A stretch of DNA of 64,000 nucleotides from Diacronema lutheri (lineage: Eukaryota > Haptophyta > Pavlovophyceae > Pavlovales > Pavlovaceae). The translations under genes were made by a program, and so were the position numbers. The stretch covers positions 186,001 to 250,000 of the forward strand of contig JAGTXO010000008.1 of NCBI GenBank assembly GCA_019448385.1, written 5' to 3'. Below are positions 1 through 8,923 of the stretch, piece after piece; position 1 is the stretch's first letter; each line of letters opens with the position of its first letter. Under the pieces are notes generated by a model that saw only the letters and a list, made by a program, of their open reading frames with translations, had not been told where the DNA came from and made no database searches.

Positions 1-1360
1 GCCGCTCCACCGCCTCCCGCGCTTGCGCCTCCAACTGGACGCGCTCGCGCGCCGCACGCTCTGCGTCCTGCTCTGCAGTGAGAGCAGATGCGCCGTCGGC
101 CTCCTGTGGGGGCGCTCCGTATGCCCAGCTGATGAGCACGTCAGAATCCGCGTACGGCACGAGCATGATGGTTGGCGCGCAGAGGCGCTCGCTCGTCTGG
201 TGCCCGCTCACATAGTGCACACGTCCGGGCGTGAGGGCGGGCACGCGCGCGCGAACAACGACGGTGTAGTACGTCAAGTGGCGGATCTGAGCGAAAAGCG
301 CGGCCTCCGCGCTCTCCTCCGCCACGTCCAAAAAAGTGAGCGCGAGCTTGAGATCCGTGGCAACGATCAGCCGGTCGAACGCAAAGTCGCCCGCGGTCGT
401 GCGCACCTTGACTGAGCGGGGGCGCGCGGGCGCGTCTCGCGCTGGCCGCTGCACGGCAAGGACGCGCGCGCCGGTCCTCACTCGCAGCGCGTCGCCCGCC
501 TCCGCGGCGGCGCGCGCAAAATGGGCGTTGTGCTCAAAGCCGCGCAGCGCGGGGCCCGTCGGGCCGCCGGGCAGGCCCGCGCCGTGCCGCCACCAAAAGC
601 CGAGCCGCGCGCAGTTGGTCGCCTTCTGCGCGAAGCGCACCCAGTAGTAGAGCGGCGGTGTCGCGTCGCCATCGAGCAGGCCGTAGCCGTGGGAGGAAGT
701 AAAAACGAGCGGCCAGTCGCGCTGCGCGTCCCCCCAGTGCGCCAACCGATCCACGCCAGCCGGCGACGCGAGCGGCGCGTGGGTGCGGTCGAAATCGAGC
801 GTGTGCGCGTAGAAGCGCTCGGGCGTGCCCTGCGGCTCGAAGGCGTCGCGCCATGCGCGCGCAGCCGGCTCGACGCCAGATTCGCCGCCAAGCGCAAAAG
901 GATTGGGGCGGAGCGGGCCGCTTGCTTGGCCGTCGGTCGTGCTGAGCAGCGCGTTGGCCGGCAGCAGCTGCAGCCGCGTGCGCGAATAGGTGGCGAGCTG
1001 CGCGAGGAACTTGAACGGCCGCTCGAGCACCTGTGCGGCGGCGAACGAATTCTCGCGCAGACCAAACGGCGTCATCACTGCGCCGAGCGGGTACGAGCGC
1101 CCGTCCAGCTCGAAGGATCGCGCCTTGCCGCCGAGTTCCGCGCCCGCCTCGAGCACCGTCACGTCGGTGTAGCCGAGGCGCGTCAGCTCAATCGCAGCCC
1201 ACAGCCCTGACACACCGCCTCCAATCACGCCGATTGCCTCGGCCCGGCCAAAGCCACCATTGGCTCCGGCGGCGCGCGGCGCGTTGGCGGCCAGGCGCGG
1301 CACAAATCGCGCGCCGCGCAGATGCGCGCCGAGTGTGAAGGTGAGCACGGCGACGAGCAT
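1..1360 (-). CDS. FAD-dependent amine-oxidase-like oxidoreductase, 3' part beyond window
   Basis: The gene runs off the left edge, so about 453 N-terminal residues are visible. The reading frame is open from the ATG at 1360 to base 1. A short hydrophobic leader (MLVAVLTFTLGAHL) suggests a secretory or bipartite plastid signal. It is followed at about residues 43-75 by a Rossmann dinucleotide-binding fold with GVIGGGVSGLWAAIEL, the acidic strand end VTVLEAG, and then LGGKARSF. This order (GxGxxG, Glu, LGGK) is that of FAD-containing amine oxidase/phytoene-desaturase-like flavoproteins, which oxidise small substrates. The substrate cannot be told. An in-frame ATG at 1402 would add 14 residues (MEGSFASKPHEGLQ) ahead of the hydrophobic leader; 1360 is preferred because it puts the leader at the N-terminus. 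The family call is firm, the specific function unknown. Confidence 0.8.
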   Translation of the reverse strand, partial: MLVAVLTFTLGAHLRGARFVPRLAANAPRAAGANGGFGRAEAIGVIGGGVSGLWAAIELTRLGYTDVTVLEAGAELGGKARSFELDGRSYPLGAVMTPFGLRENSFAAAQVLERPFKFLAQLATYSRTRLQLLPANALLSTTDGQASGPLRPNPFALGGESGVEPAARAWRDAFEPQGTPERFYAHTLDFDRTHAPLASPAGVDRLAHWGDAQRDWPLVFTSSHGYGLLDGDATPPLYYWVRFAQKATNCARLGFWWRHGAGLPGGPTGPALRGFEHNAHFARAAAEAGDALRVRTGARVLAVQRPARDAPARPRSVKVRTTAGDFAFDRLIVATDLKLALTFLDVAEESAEAALFAQIRHLTYYTVVVRARVPALTPGRVHYVSGHQTSERLCAPTIMLVPYADSDVLISWAYGAPPQEADGASALTAEQDAERAARERVQLEAQAREAVER

Positions 1361-1428
1361 CTGCAAACCTTCGTGCGGTTTCGAGGCAAAACTTCCCTCC
1401 ATTTTTTCTTCTTCTCCAACGCAAAACG
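1361..1428. promoter_or_regulatory. Short bidirectional promoter region
   Basis: Only 68 bp separate the divergent starts of the flavoprotein (1360) and the propeller/VPS9 gene (1429). A pyrimidine-rich, relatively AT-rich stretch (ATTTTTTCTTCTTCTCC, 1401-1417) stands out from the very GC-rich surroundings and may be the shared core promoter or 5' UTR. No TATA box is seen. Confidence 0.4.
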
Positions 1429-4400
1429 ATGGAAGTTGTCGCCCTTGACGTGGAGGTGACGAGCCTCGACGCCCATGGGACGTGGCTCGCGGTGGGCACG
1501 CGCGATGGCCGCGTGCAAATTTATTCGTCCGCGACGTGGCGCGCGCCTGCGAGACTGGTCGCTGAGGCGTTCGCGGGCGCGGAAGGCGGCAACACGCCGC
1601 GGTCGGTCGCTCAGGTCAGCTTGCAGGCGGCGCACGGCGTCGTGCTCGCGCTGTGCGACGGCGTGGTGTCCGTCCACTTGCTGGACGGCGAGCTCTCGCG
1701 CTTGGCCACACTCGGCGGCGAAGTGGCCAGCCACGGCGGCGCGAGTGCGTTCGCGCTCAGCTCGGACGAGCCGACGCTCAGGCTCGCGGTCGCGATGCCG
1801 CAGTACATTGCGCTGTTCGGGCTCGGCTCGCCAATCGAGCAGCTCGGCTCGTTGCCGACCGTCGAAGGCCGAGTCTATGCACTCCACTGGCTCGCTGGCG
1901 TGCTCGCCTGCGCGCATCGGCGGGAGCTCATCTTCATCAGCGTCGTGTCGGGCCGGACGGTGCACGCGCACGCGTTTGCGCCCGACTGCGGCACGAGCGT
2001 CTCGTGGGAGCACGAGCGATGGCTGCCGTTGAAGGGGTGGGGTGTCGCTTACCTTCCGACCGATCCGGCGAAAGACGGCAGGTTCGTCTCGGAAACCGGC
2101 GCGCATGGCCGCGGCTTTCGGCGTGCGTCGACGGCCGCCGCCGCAGCGGGCGGCGGCGGCGAGCGGCTGCGCAACCTTGCGACCATCCGGCCACCGCCGG
2201 GCGCGGCGTGGGCCGGGCCGTGGCGTTTGGAGCGCGCAGACAAGACGGGCGCTGTGGCGCTCGCCGTCGAAACCAGCGCAGCGAGGGCCACGCCGTCCCG
2301 ATGCTCCCGTGCATCTGCGTCGACATGCAACGCGCTGCAGCCGCCCGCCGCCCCTGTGCCATCGTCGCTGGGCGGCGGCCTCTTGAGCCCGCGCTCGCCA
2401 AGCGAGAGGGTTGCGTCCGACAGCGCCGACGACGGGTGGGAGTATGGCGTCAACTGGGGCCTTCGCTGGGCCACGCGCAAGGAGCATCGGCACGTCGTCC
2501 GCAGGCGGCGGTGGGTGCGTGTTTTCCGGCACGCGACATCCGGACTGTGCGCGGACGATGCGGGTGCATCCGGACTGTGCGCGGACGATGCGAATGCGGG
2601 CGTGCAGGCGGAGATGGACGCCGGGGCCGAGGATGGCGGCGACGGCGGCTCGGGGCCCGGCCTTTCTGCTGGCCGGCTCCTCGCGCTTGGGCCGAGGGCG
2701 CTGCTGCTCGTCGTCGGCGCGCGCGGCGAGGGGCGGGGCGAGGGCGGGGAGGGCGGGCACGGATTCGAATTTGAAATCGGCGCCGGCGGGCACGTGCGCG
2801 GCAGGCGCTCGCTCGAGTGGGCGAGCGGCGCGGACGGTGAGCTCGGAGGTGCGAGCCGCGCTGAGGCCATGTGGTCCGACCTGGGTGCCGCGCGCGCTGA
2901 GGTGCAAAGCGAACGCGGCGCTGGCGTTGGCCATTGCGACGGCGACGGTTACGGTGACGGCGACGGCGACGGTGACGGTGACGGTGACGGCGGCGACGGC
3001 GAGAACGCAGCGAGGGGCTGCGTGCTGTGTGCGGCTGGCGGCACGCCGCATGTGCTCCTCGTGCGCGAGGGCGGGCTCGTTGAGCTTTACGACCATCTTG
3101 TGCCCGTGCACCGGCATCCGCCGCGCCAGCCCAGTGCCGACGCACGCGAGCCAAATCCGGCCTTGCATGCGGCGGTGGCTTCCGGCCCGGACGAGCCCTC
3201 CTCCGATGGCCGCGCGGCCCCGCTCGCTCTCGCTTTGCCCTCGCCTCGCGCAGCGCCGTGCGAGCTGCCGAGCGACGAGAAGCCGCCTGACGCCCCGTGC
3301 GCCCAGCCGCACTGCGCCCAGTGGCGGTTGCCGCTTGCGCCGGCCATGCTGACGACGGCCGTTGCGGCTGCATCCACGTGCGGCCTTCACGTTGCAGTCG
3401 CGGCGTGGGACGAGCAAGGGCGCACCACGCGCATATATACGCTACCGATGCGCTCGCCAGCGACCGCACGCGCCGACCGGCGCGCGCTCGTCGGCGCACT
3501 GCGCTTTGACGCACGGCGCGCGGCGGAGGTGGGACAGGGCGGTGGCGCTATTGCGCGCGGCCCGAGGCCGCTGGCAGACGCTGAGGATCGGGTTGAGGCG
3601 GAGGCAGAGGCGGTGGCGGAGCGACGCGCGTCGCTTGGCGCGTCCGCGGCAGCCGCGCGCGATGTCTTTCTCGACGAGGCTGAGCAGGCGTCGGCCTCCG
3701 TCTCCGTGCTCTTCGATGCGCGCAGCGCGCACCCGTGCGCGCGCCGGCTGCGCCGCTGCCTCGACGGCTGGGAGCAGAGGCACGCGGGCGCGTCATCTTC
3801 TTCACTCGTGAGAGGAGAGCGCGCGTTGGCTGCGAGCTCGCTGGAGGATGCCGTGGCCGAGCTGCGGGCGATACGCGCGCTCGCCCTTGCTACGCTCGAG
3901 AGCGCGCTCGCAGATGCTGAGGCGGAGGCGGAGGCGGAGGCGGAGGCGGAGGCGGCTGCGGAGGCGGAGGCGAGCACGGGCGAAAGTGCGCCCAGCATGG
4001 GGTCTGGCGGCAGTGTGGCACGCGGCGCAGCCGCCATCCCGGACGACCGGAGCCCAACGGCCATCCCAGACGACCGGAGCCCAACGGCCTGCACGCTCGC
4101 GCCTCTCACGCGCGAGCGCAGCGCGAGTGCGCCCCTCACCGCCGCGCCCAGCCCGGAGGACGTGGCGGCCGCGTTTGCGACGGGCGTGCGAGCCCTCGAG
4201 TGCGCGGTCTGGGCTCGAATCGACGTTGCGCTCAGCACGCGCTTCGCTGCGGAGGCGGCAGCTGACGACGAGGCGCTGCACGCGGCGGCGCGGGCGCTCG
4301 TCAGCGCGGGCGTGGGCGCGAGCGAGTTTGGCGTGCCCGACGCCCTGTGCCCGCGCATAGTTGAGAGCGCGCGCGGCGCGCACGCGCCTGCGGCCGTGGA

Positions 4401-6789
4401 CGCGGAGACGCCCGTGGCTCCGGCCGCGGCCGAGCGCGCGGACGGGCCGTACGCCACGGCCGCCCAGATGCTGCGCAAGCTGCCGAGCGCAGGCACGCCA
4501 ATCGCGCGCCTTGCGCTCGCGACGGGAGCTCTGCGCGCGCTTGCCTCCGCGTCCGCCATCGCGGTCTCGTCAGACGAGCTTCTGCCCATGTGTGCCTTCG
4601 CCCTCTCGCGTGGTTGCCCGCGCTCATTCGTCTCGCAACTGGCAATGCTCGAGACCGTCGGCCTCGCCGAGTGGGCAGCGACGGGCAATGGCGGCTCGAG
4701 CGGTGAGGGCGCGTTCGCCGTCGCGACGCTCGGCGCGGCCGCGCAGCTCATACTCGAGCTCGCGGCGAGGCGGGCGGAGGCACTCGGCGCGGCGTGTGAT
4801 GGCGCGGCCGGCGGCTCGACAGACGCGCTCGCCGGCGCTGCGCCGCCTCGCCCCGTCGGCCGCGCCGCCGCGCTCGCCGCCGCGCGCGCCGCCGAGCGCG
4901 ACGAGTGGCTCCTCGAGCTGGGCGATTTGCCGACGCGGACTGGCTCGACCGTACGCACGGACAGCGCGGGCAACCTGCTCTCTCCCGGCGACCATGTGCT
5001 CGTTCAGCTCGGGTTCGCACGCGCGAGGCACGGCCTTTACATCGGCAGGGCGAACGGCGAGGAGGTCGCCTGGTATGCGCCGTACGCAGCCGACCGCAAC
5101 GGCGACACGCGGTTGCGCACGCTGCGCCTCACGCCATTGAGCGAGTTCGCGGTGGACGCGACTGCGCGCGAGGGCGGAGGGGGTAGCGGCGTGCACGTCG
5201 TGCGCTACGAGACGCTCGTAGACGGCCGCGGCGCTGTGCTGCCCGACGGGGCCGTCGTGGTGGCGCCGCAGCCGCAGCTCGCCGTCTCGCGAGCGCTTGC
5301 GCGACTGGGCGAGCGACGCGTTGACCTGCGCGGGCGCGGGGGTGCCGCCTTTTGCGAGGCGTGCCTTGCGCCCGAAGGGGCGCCGGCGAAGGCGCGCCTC
5401 GCGCTCGCGCAGCAGGCGACGCTCGCCGAGGCCGGGTTGGCACGCACGCGCGAACGAGCGGTCGCCGCCGCCTCGGCGAGCGCAGGCGGCGTCGCCCTCG
5501 TCAGCCGGGGCGTCATCGTCTCTCGCGCGGCAATGCTCGCGAGCGGCGCGGCGCGCGGCGCGGCCGTTGGCGCGGCGCTCGGCGTCGGCCTCGCAGGGTT
5601 GGGCGGCTCACTTGGCGGCGCAGCGCTCGTGCGCGCGATGCTCTCGGACGACGCGCGCCTGCCTCAAGCCGAGCGCAACCGGCGCGCGCGCGCCCGCCTC
5701 GGCTCACAGCTTGGCGGGACCACCGCGTCGCTCACAGCGGCGGCGGTCGCCGTCGGCGCGGGCGCGAGCACTGCAGCCGCCGCTTCGGCCGTCGCGATCG
5801 GCATGACGGTTGCCGTTGCCGCGACAATCCCCTTCGTCGCGGCCGTTGGCGTTGGCGGCGTCGTGTACGGCGCGGCGGCGCGGTATGACGGGGCGCGCGC
5901 TGCAAGCCGCGCGGCACTCTTCCGCCGCCTCGACCGCCGCGCGGAGCCGACGTTCGCGGCGCGCGCCGACGCTTTCGACCGCGCGGCCGCGCTTCTCTGC
6001 GCGCACGTCTTCGGCGTGCCGCGCGCACCGCTCGCGCGTGCCGAGCGCGCGGCGGCCGCTGTCGCCCTTGCAAAGCTGCACGGCGCGCGGTGCGAGGACG
6101 TGAGCTCAACGGTGCGCGTGCGGCTGATGGTGGCGTGGGCCACTGACGGCGCCGCGTGCGAGACGTGCGTGCTGCTCACGCCGCGCGAGCGCATTCCCGA
6201 GGCCGTCGTGCGCAAGCTGCTCGGCGACCTGCTCGCGCTCGTGTGCGAGGTGCTGCGCTGGCAGCCAGTCACGCCGCAGTTTGGCACGCACCCGGACTGG
6301 GGGTCCGGGCTGCACGCGCACTTCCGCGCGGACGTGTGCGAGCTGCTCGATGCGCTCGCGGCTGGCCGCGCGCTCGACGAGCGGTCGAGCGCGCCGCACG
6401 CCATCGACCGCGCGAACGGCGAGCGAGCGAGCGCAGCCGCTGCTGAGGCGCAGGCGCGGGACGAGGCCGCGGCCGACGGCGCGCACAAGCTTCGCACTCT
6501 CATTGTCGCCATGCGCACATACGTCGAGTGGGAGGCTGCCAGCTATTGGCGCGGATCAGCCAGGCGCACCTCAGCGGGCGCGGCGACCGGCCTTCTCGCA
6601 CCGTTCGCGGACTACGGTCTGGCGCTCACGCAGGCGGTCGCCGCGGACTGGGCTGAGCCAAATGCGCGGCTGCGAGCGGTGGAGGAGCTGGCGGCGGGTG
6701 TGTCCAGCGCGGGCGCAGGCCCCGGCCGCTCGCTGCTCGCGCGCTTCCGCGCCCTTCTCGCGACCATGCCCGCGAGGAGCGGAGAATGA
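1429..6789 (+). CDS. Multidomain Rab5-GEF-like protein: beta-propeller, DysF, VPS9, LRAT-like
   Basis: One uninterrupted 1786-codon frame. Residues ~1-215 read as propeller blades (for example TWLAVGTRDGRVQIY). Residues ~254-365 hold a DysF-like module: PGAAWAGPWRLER, then DDGWEYGVNWG, then VRRRRWVR. Residues ~910-1120 fit a VPS9 domain, the guanine-exchange domain for Rab5-family GTPases: SSDELLPMCAFAL carries the key Asp and Pro, and GEGAFAVATLGAA matches the GE..(Y/F)..T motif. Residues ~1184-1310 resemble an LRAT/NlpC-P60 acyltransferase-like fold: catalytic-type His in ARHGLYIG, TPLSEFA, and a Cys in AAFCEACL. Two Gly/Ala-rich hydrophobic stretches follow (~1361-1405 and ~1430-1480), possibly membrane hairpins. 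Low-complexity segments include Asp-Gly repeats near 2936-3000 and Glu-Ala repeats near 3918-3972. Role inferred: endosome or lysosome membrane traffic. DysF next to a propeller recalls TECPR1, but the VPS9 plus LRAT combination is unfamiliar. Domain calls are by motif reading only. Confidence 0.7.
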   Translation: MEVVALDVEVTSLDAHGTWLAVGTRDGRVQIYSSATWRAPARLVAEAFAGAEGGNTPRSVAQVSLQAAHGVVLALCDGVVSVHLLDGELSRLATLGGEVASHGGASAFALSSDEPTLRLAVAMPQYIALFGLGSPIEQLGSLPTVEGRVYALHWLAGVLACAHRRELIFISVVSGRTVHAHAFAPDCGTSVSWEHERWLPLKGWGVAYLPTDPAKDGRFVSETGAHGRGFRRASTAAAAAGGGGERLRNLATIRPPPGAAWAGPWRLERADKTGAVALAVETSAARATPSRCSRASASTCNALQPPAAPVPSSLGGGLLSPRSPSERVASDSADDGWEYGVNWGLRWATRKEHRHVVRRRRWVRVFRHATSGLCADDAGASGLCADDANAGVQAEMDAGAEDGGDGGSGPGLSAGRLLALGPRALLLVVGARGEGRGEGGEGGHGFEFEIGAGGHVRGRRSLEWASGADGELGGASRAEAMWSDLGAARAEVQSERGAGVGHCDGDGYGDGDGDGDGDGDGGDGENAARGCVLCAAGGTPHVLLVREGGLVELYDHLVPVHRHPPRQPSADAREPNPALHAAVASGPDEPSSDGRAAPLALALPSPRAAPCELPSDEKPPDAPCAQPHCAQWRLPLAPAMLTTAVAAASTCGLHVAVAAWDEQGRTTRIYTLPMRSPATARADRRALVGALRFDARRAAEVGQGGGAIARGPRPLADAEDRVEAEAEAVAERRASLGASAAAARDVFLDEAEQASASVSVLFDARSAHPCARRLRRCLDGWEQRHAGASSSSLVRGERALAASSLEDAVAELRAIRALALATLESALADAEAEAEAEAEAEAAAEAEASTGESAPSMGSGGSVARGAAAIPDDRSPTAIPDDRSPTACTLAPLTRERSASAPLTAAPSPEDVAAAFATGVRALECAVWARIDVALSTRFAAEAAADDEALHAAARALVSAGVGASEFGVPDALCPRIVESARGAHAPAAVDAETPVAPAAAERADGPYATAAQMLRKLPSAGTPIARLALATGALRALASASAIAVSSDELLPMCAFALSRGCPRSFVSQLAMLETVGLAEWAATGNGGSSGEGAFAVATLGAAAQLILELAARRAEALGAACDGAAGGSTDALAGAAPPRPVGRAAALAAARAAERDEWLLELGDLPTRTGSTVRTDSAGNLLSPGDHVLVQLGFARARHGLYIGRANGEEVAWYAPYAADRNGDTRLRTLRLTPLSEFAVDATAREGGGGSGVHVVRYETLVDGRGAVLPDGAVVVAPQPQLAVSRALARLGERRVDLRGRGGAAFCEACLAPEGAPAKARLALAQQATLAEAGLARTRERAVAAASASAGGVALVSRGVIVSRAAMLASGAARGAAVGAALGVGLAGLGGSLGGAALVRAMLSDDARLPQAERNRRARARLGSQLGGTTASLTAAAVAVGAGASTAAAASAVAIGMTVAVAATIPFVAAVGVGGVVYGAAARYDGARAASRAALFRRLDRRAEPTFAARADAFDRAAALLCAHVFGVPRAPLARAERAAAAVALAKLHGARCEDVSSTVRVRLMVAWATDGAACETCVLLTPRERIPEAVVRKLLGDLLALVCEVLRWQPVTPQFGTHPDWGSGLHAHFRADVCELLDALAAGRALDERSSAPHAIDRANGERASAAAAEAQARDEAAADGAHKLRTLIVAMRTYVEWEAASYWRGSARRTSAGAATGLLAPFADYGLALTQAVAADWAEPNARLRAVEELAAGVSSAGAGPGRSLLARFRALLATMPARSGE

Positions 6790-6822
6790 TCAGCGTCCAC
6801 ACGGGTGGGGCGCGCTGTACGC

Positions 6823-7686
6823 TCACAGCTGCACGCTGTTGCGAGCTGAAATCGGCGCCTTGCACAGCGGGCACCGCCCGTGGCTGCTCGGCTCGAGCAG
6901 CCACTGTTCCGCACACGTCCGGTGGAAGATATGCATGCACGGCAGCGTCAAGAGCACGTTGCCCGGCTTGAACTCATCGAGGCAGACAGCGCACTCGCCC
7001 TCGCGCCCGGCGGGGCCCACGACCATCTCAGGCAGCCCCTGCACCGTGACGACGCGCGCCGCCACGATGACCTCCTGCATCGCGGCTTCGCGCCGCTGCA
7101 TCCGCGCGAGCGTGCGGTCCGACTCGGCGCCCGACCGGCGACTGTCCCAGTACCTGCTCCAGCAGGCGATGAGGCGCCGCGAGCACAATAGGCGCGCGCA
7201 GAGCAGGAAACAAAAGACAGTGAGCCCAACAATGACCAGGTAGCTCGCGCTGGGCGATAGGGTATACGTCGTTGACCCGTCCCGATCCGAAGGGCAGCGC
7301 GCGTTTGAGCCCGACCAGCTTGCGCCGCAACTGAGCATCCGCCCGGAGCGCGAGCCGGAGAAGGAACAAAACGTCGACGAGCCGCATTCAGCGTCCGCCC
7401 CACTGTCGCACCACTGGCAAAGATCGGCGCTCAGACAGCTCGAGCACGAGCCCCTGCGTACGCCATCGTAGCACGAGATGGTCCTCTCGGGACACTCCGT
7501 CGACCACTCATCGAGGCAGCACGCATCATCCGCCGGCTTGCACGTGCCCAACTCGGCACACCACGAGCAGCCATACCTCTGCAAACAACCGCTACACGAC
7601 GTTGCATCGGCGCAATCGCTGACAGCGTCCGGGGAACCACCCCTCGACGAGGACGAGTTCGTTCCGTTCGCATTGGATGAAGCCAT
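6823..7686 (-). CDS. Membrane RING-H2 E3 ubiquitin ligase with two PSI-like repeats
   Basis: 287 residues from the ATG at 7686; an alternative in-frame GTG lies at 7695. Two cysteine-rich PSI/plexin-like repeats occupy residues ~25-110 (CSGCLQRYGCSWC and CSSCLSADLCQWC). One membrane helix follows at ~145-165 (YLVIVGLTVFCFLLCARLLC), then a C-terminal RING-H2 finger with CAVCLDEF, CMHIFHRTC and CPLC. The layout predicts a lumenal or extracellular PSI region and a cytosolic RING that recruits an E2 enzyme, as in PA-TM-RING/RNF13-type ligases with PSI replacing the PA domain. No clear N-terminal signal peptide is seen, so the helix may act as a signal anchor or an upstream exon may be missing. 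It converges on the preceding gene with only 33 bp between the stops. The RING call is firm; the substrate is unknown. Confidence 0.85.
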   Translation of the reverse strand: MASSNANGTNSSSSRGGSPDAVSDCADATSCSGCLQRYGCSWCAELGTCKPADDACCLDEWSTECPERTISCYDGVRRGSCSSCLSADLCQWCDSGADAECGSSTFCSFSGSRSGRMLSCGASWSGSNARCPSDRDGSTTYTLSPSASYLVIVGLTVFCFLLCARLLCSRRLIACWSRYWDSRRSGAESDRTLARMQRREAAMQEVIVAARVVTVQGLPEMVVGPAGREGECAVCLDEFKPGNVLLTLPCMHIFHRTCAEQWLLEPSSHGRCPLCKAPISARNSVQL

Positions 7687-7759
7687 CGTGGCCACTCCCC
7701 GAATGCTGCAGGAAGTTAAAATTTAAAATTTGTGACCTCCGGCTCGTCCACCGTCCACC
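7687..7759. promoter_or_regulatory. Bidirectional promoter with AT-rich palindrome
   Basis: This 73-bp gap lies between the divergent RING ligase (7686) and DUF1295 gene (7760). It contains TTAAAATTTAAAATTT (7716-7731), exceptional in DNA of this composition, followed at once by TTGTGAC (7730-7736). TTGTGAC recurs upstream of the genes at 20167 and 33556. Confidence 0.45.
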
Positions 7760-8830
7760 ATGTGGGTCCGGAGGCTGCTGACGGTCAACGCGCTGCTCAA
7801 CTCCACCCGCGCGTGCGCGTTCGGCTCGCACGCGCGCGCCACGCCGTTTCCATCCACGCTGCGCCCCTGGCTTGCGTCCGCACGGATCGGAGCGCGCGCG
7901 AGCGCGCCCGTGCACGACTACGTGCGCCACCTGCGCGGCGGCTCGACGCTCGGTGCCGGTGTGGGCGCGCGGCGCGCATCCACGGGCGCACCGGTGCCGC
8001 ACGAAGGCGTGTCGATGTTTGCCGGCGCGGCGATCTCTGCCGCGGTTATCTACGGCCTCAACGGCCTTGGCTGCGCTGTCTCGGTCGCGGATCCGTCCTT
8101 GGGCGAGAAAGTCGCCGACCTGCTCGGCACGGGCGCGATCGCGCTCAGTGCCATCGTCTCGAACGTGATCTCGCCGGCGTCGATGAACATCCGCGTCGTG
8201 CTGGCGACCGTGGCCGTCGTCATGTGGGGCACGCGCCTCGCGAGCTTCCTCTTCGTGCGTGCGCTCAACCGGGGCGGAGACGGGCGCCTCACCGGGTACT
8301 TCACGACCTTTCCGAAGGCGTTCCTCTTTTGGATCACGTCCGCAACGTGGGGGTGGCTCACCGCGCTCCCACAGACGCTCCTCTGCTTCTCGACCACCGC
8401 CGCGGTAACGCCGCTCGGTCCATTCGGCGCCTTTGCGGCCGGGCTCGTGTTCCTGGGCATTTGGACCGAGGCGGTCGCTGACTGGCAGAAATGGCAATTC
8501 AAGAGCGACCCAGCCAACAAGGACAAGTGGTGCGACGTCGGCCTGTGGGCGAAGTGCCGGCACCCAAATTACGCGTCGGAGCTCGTCATCTGGACCAGTC
8601 TCTTCGCGCTCGCCGCGCACGGCCTCGACTGTGTGCTCGCCGTCGCCGCGGCGGCGCATGGTCCACTGTTCGTCGCGGGGCTGATCCTCTTCGGATCGGG
8701 CGTGCCGCTGGCCGAGAAGATCGCGGACAGGCGCTACGGCCACCTCGAAGCGTTCCAGGTGTACAAGCGCGAGACGCCGCTGCTTGTGCCTCGCATCTTC
8801 CCGCTGTCGCCCGAGCCGCCGCGCGCGTGA
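7760..8830 (+). CDS. DUF1295 / steroid 5-alpha-reductase-like membrane protein
   Basis: 356 residues with several hydrophobic helices and the family signature near the C-terminus: ADWQKWQFK, then GLWAKCRHPNYASELVIW (the RHPNY motif binds NADPH in steroid reductase-like and ICMT-like enzymes). The C-terminus YGHLEAFQVYKRETPLLVP fits DUF1295 proteins. Residues 1-60 are rich in Arg, Ala and Ser with few acidic residues, which suggests organelle targeting. DUF1295 members are membrane-bound, NADPH-linked reductase-like proteins of largely undefined substrate, so the reaction is not assigned. No intron is apparent. It converges with the giant histone deacetylase gene (93 bp between ends). Confidence 0.85.
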   Translation: MWVRRLLTVNALLNSTRACAFGSHARATPFPSTLRPWLASARIGARASAPVHDYVRHLRGGSTLGAGVGARRASTGAPVPHEGVSMFAGAAISAAVIYGLNGLGCAVSVADPSLGEKVADLLGTGAIALSAIVSNVISPASMNIRVVLATVAVVMWGTRLASFLFVRALNRGGDGRLTGYFTTFPKAFLFWITSATWGWLTALPQTLLCFSTTAAVTPLGPFGAFAAGLVFLGIWTEAVADWQKWQFKSDPANKDKWCDVGLWAKCRHPNYASELVIWTSLFALAAHGLDCVLAVAAAAHGPLFVAGLILFGSGVPLAEKIADRRYGHLEAFQVYKRETPLLVPRIFPLSPEPPRA

Positions 8831-8923
8831 CGGGTTGAAGTTCTGTGACGGCGTGAGTGTCACTCGTGTTTGCTCCGGCTGTGCTCGGGGTGCGTGCACG
8901 CGCGCATGATGCACTGTTGAAGA

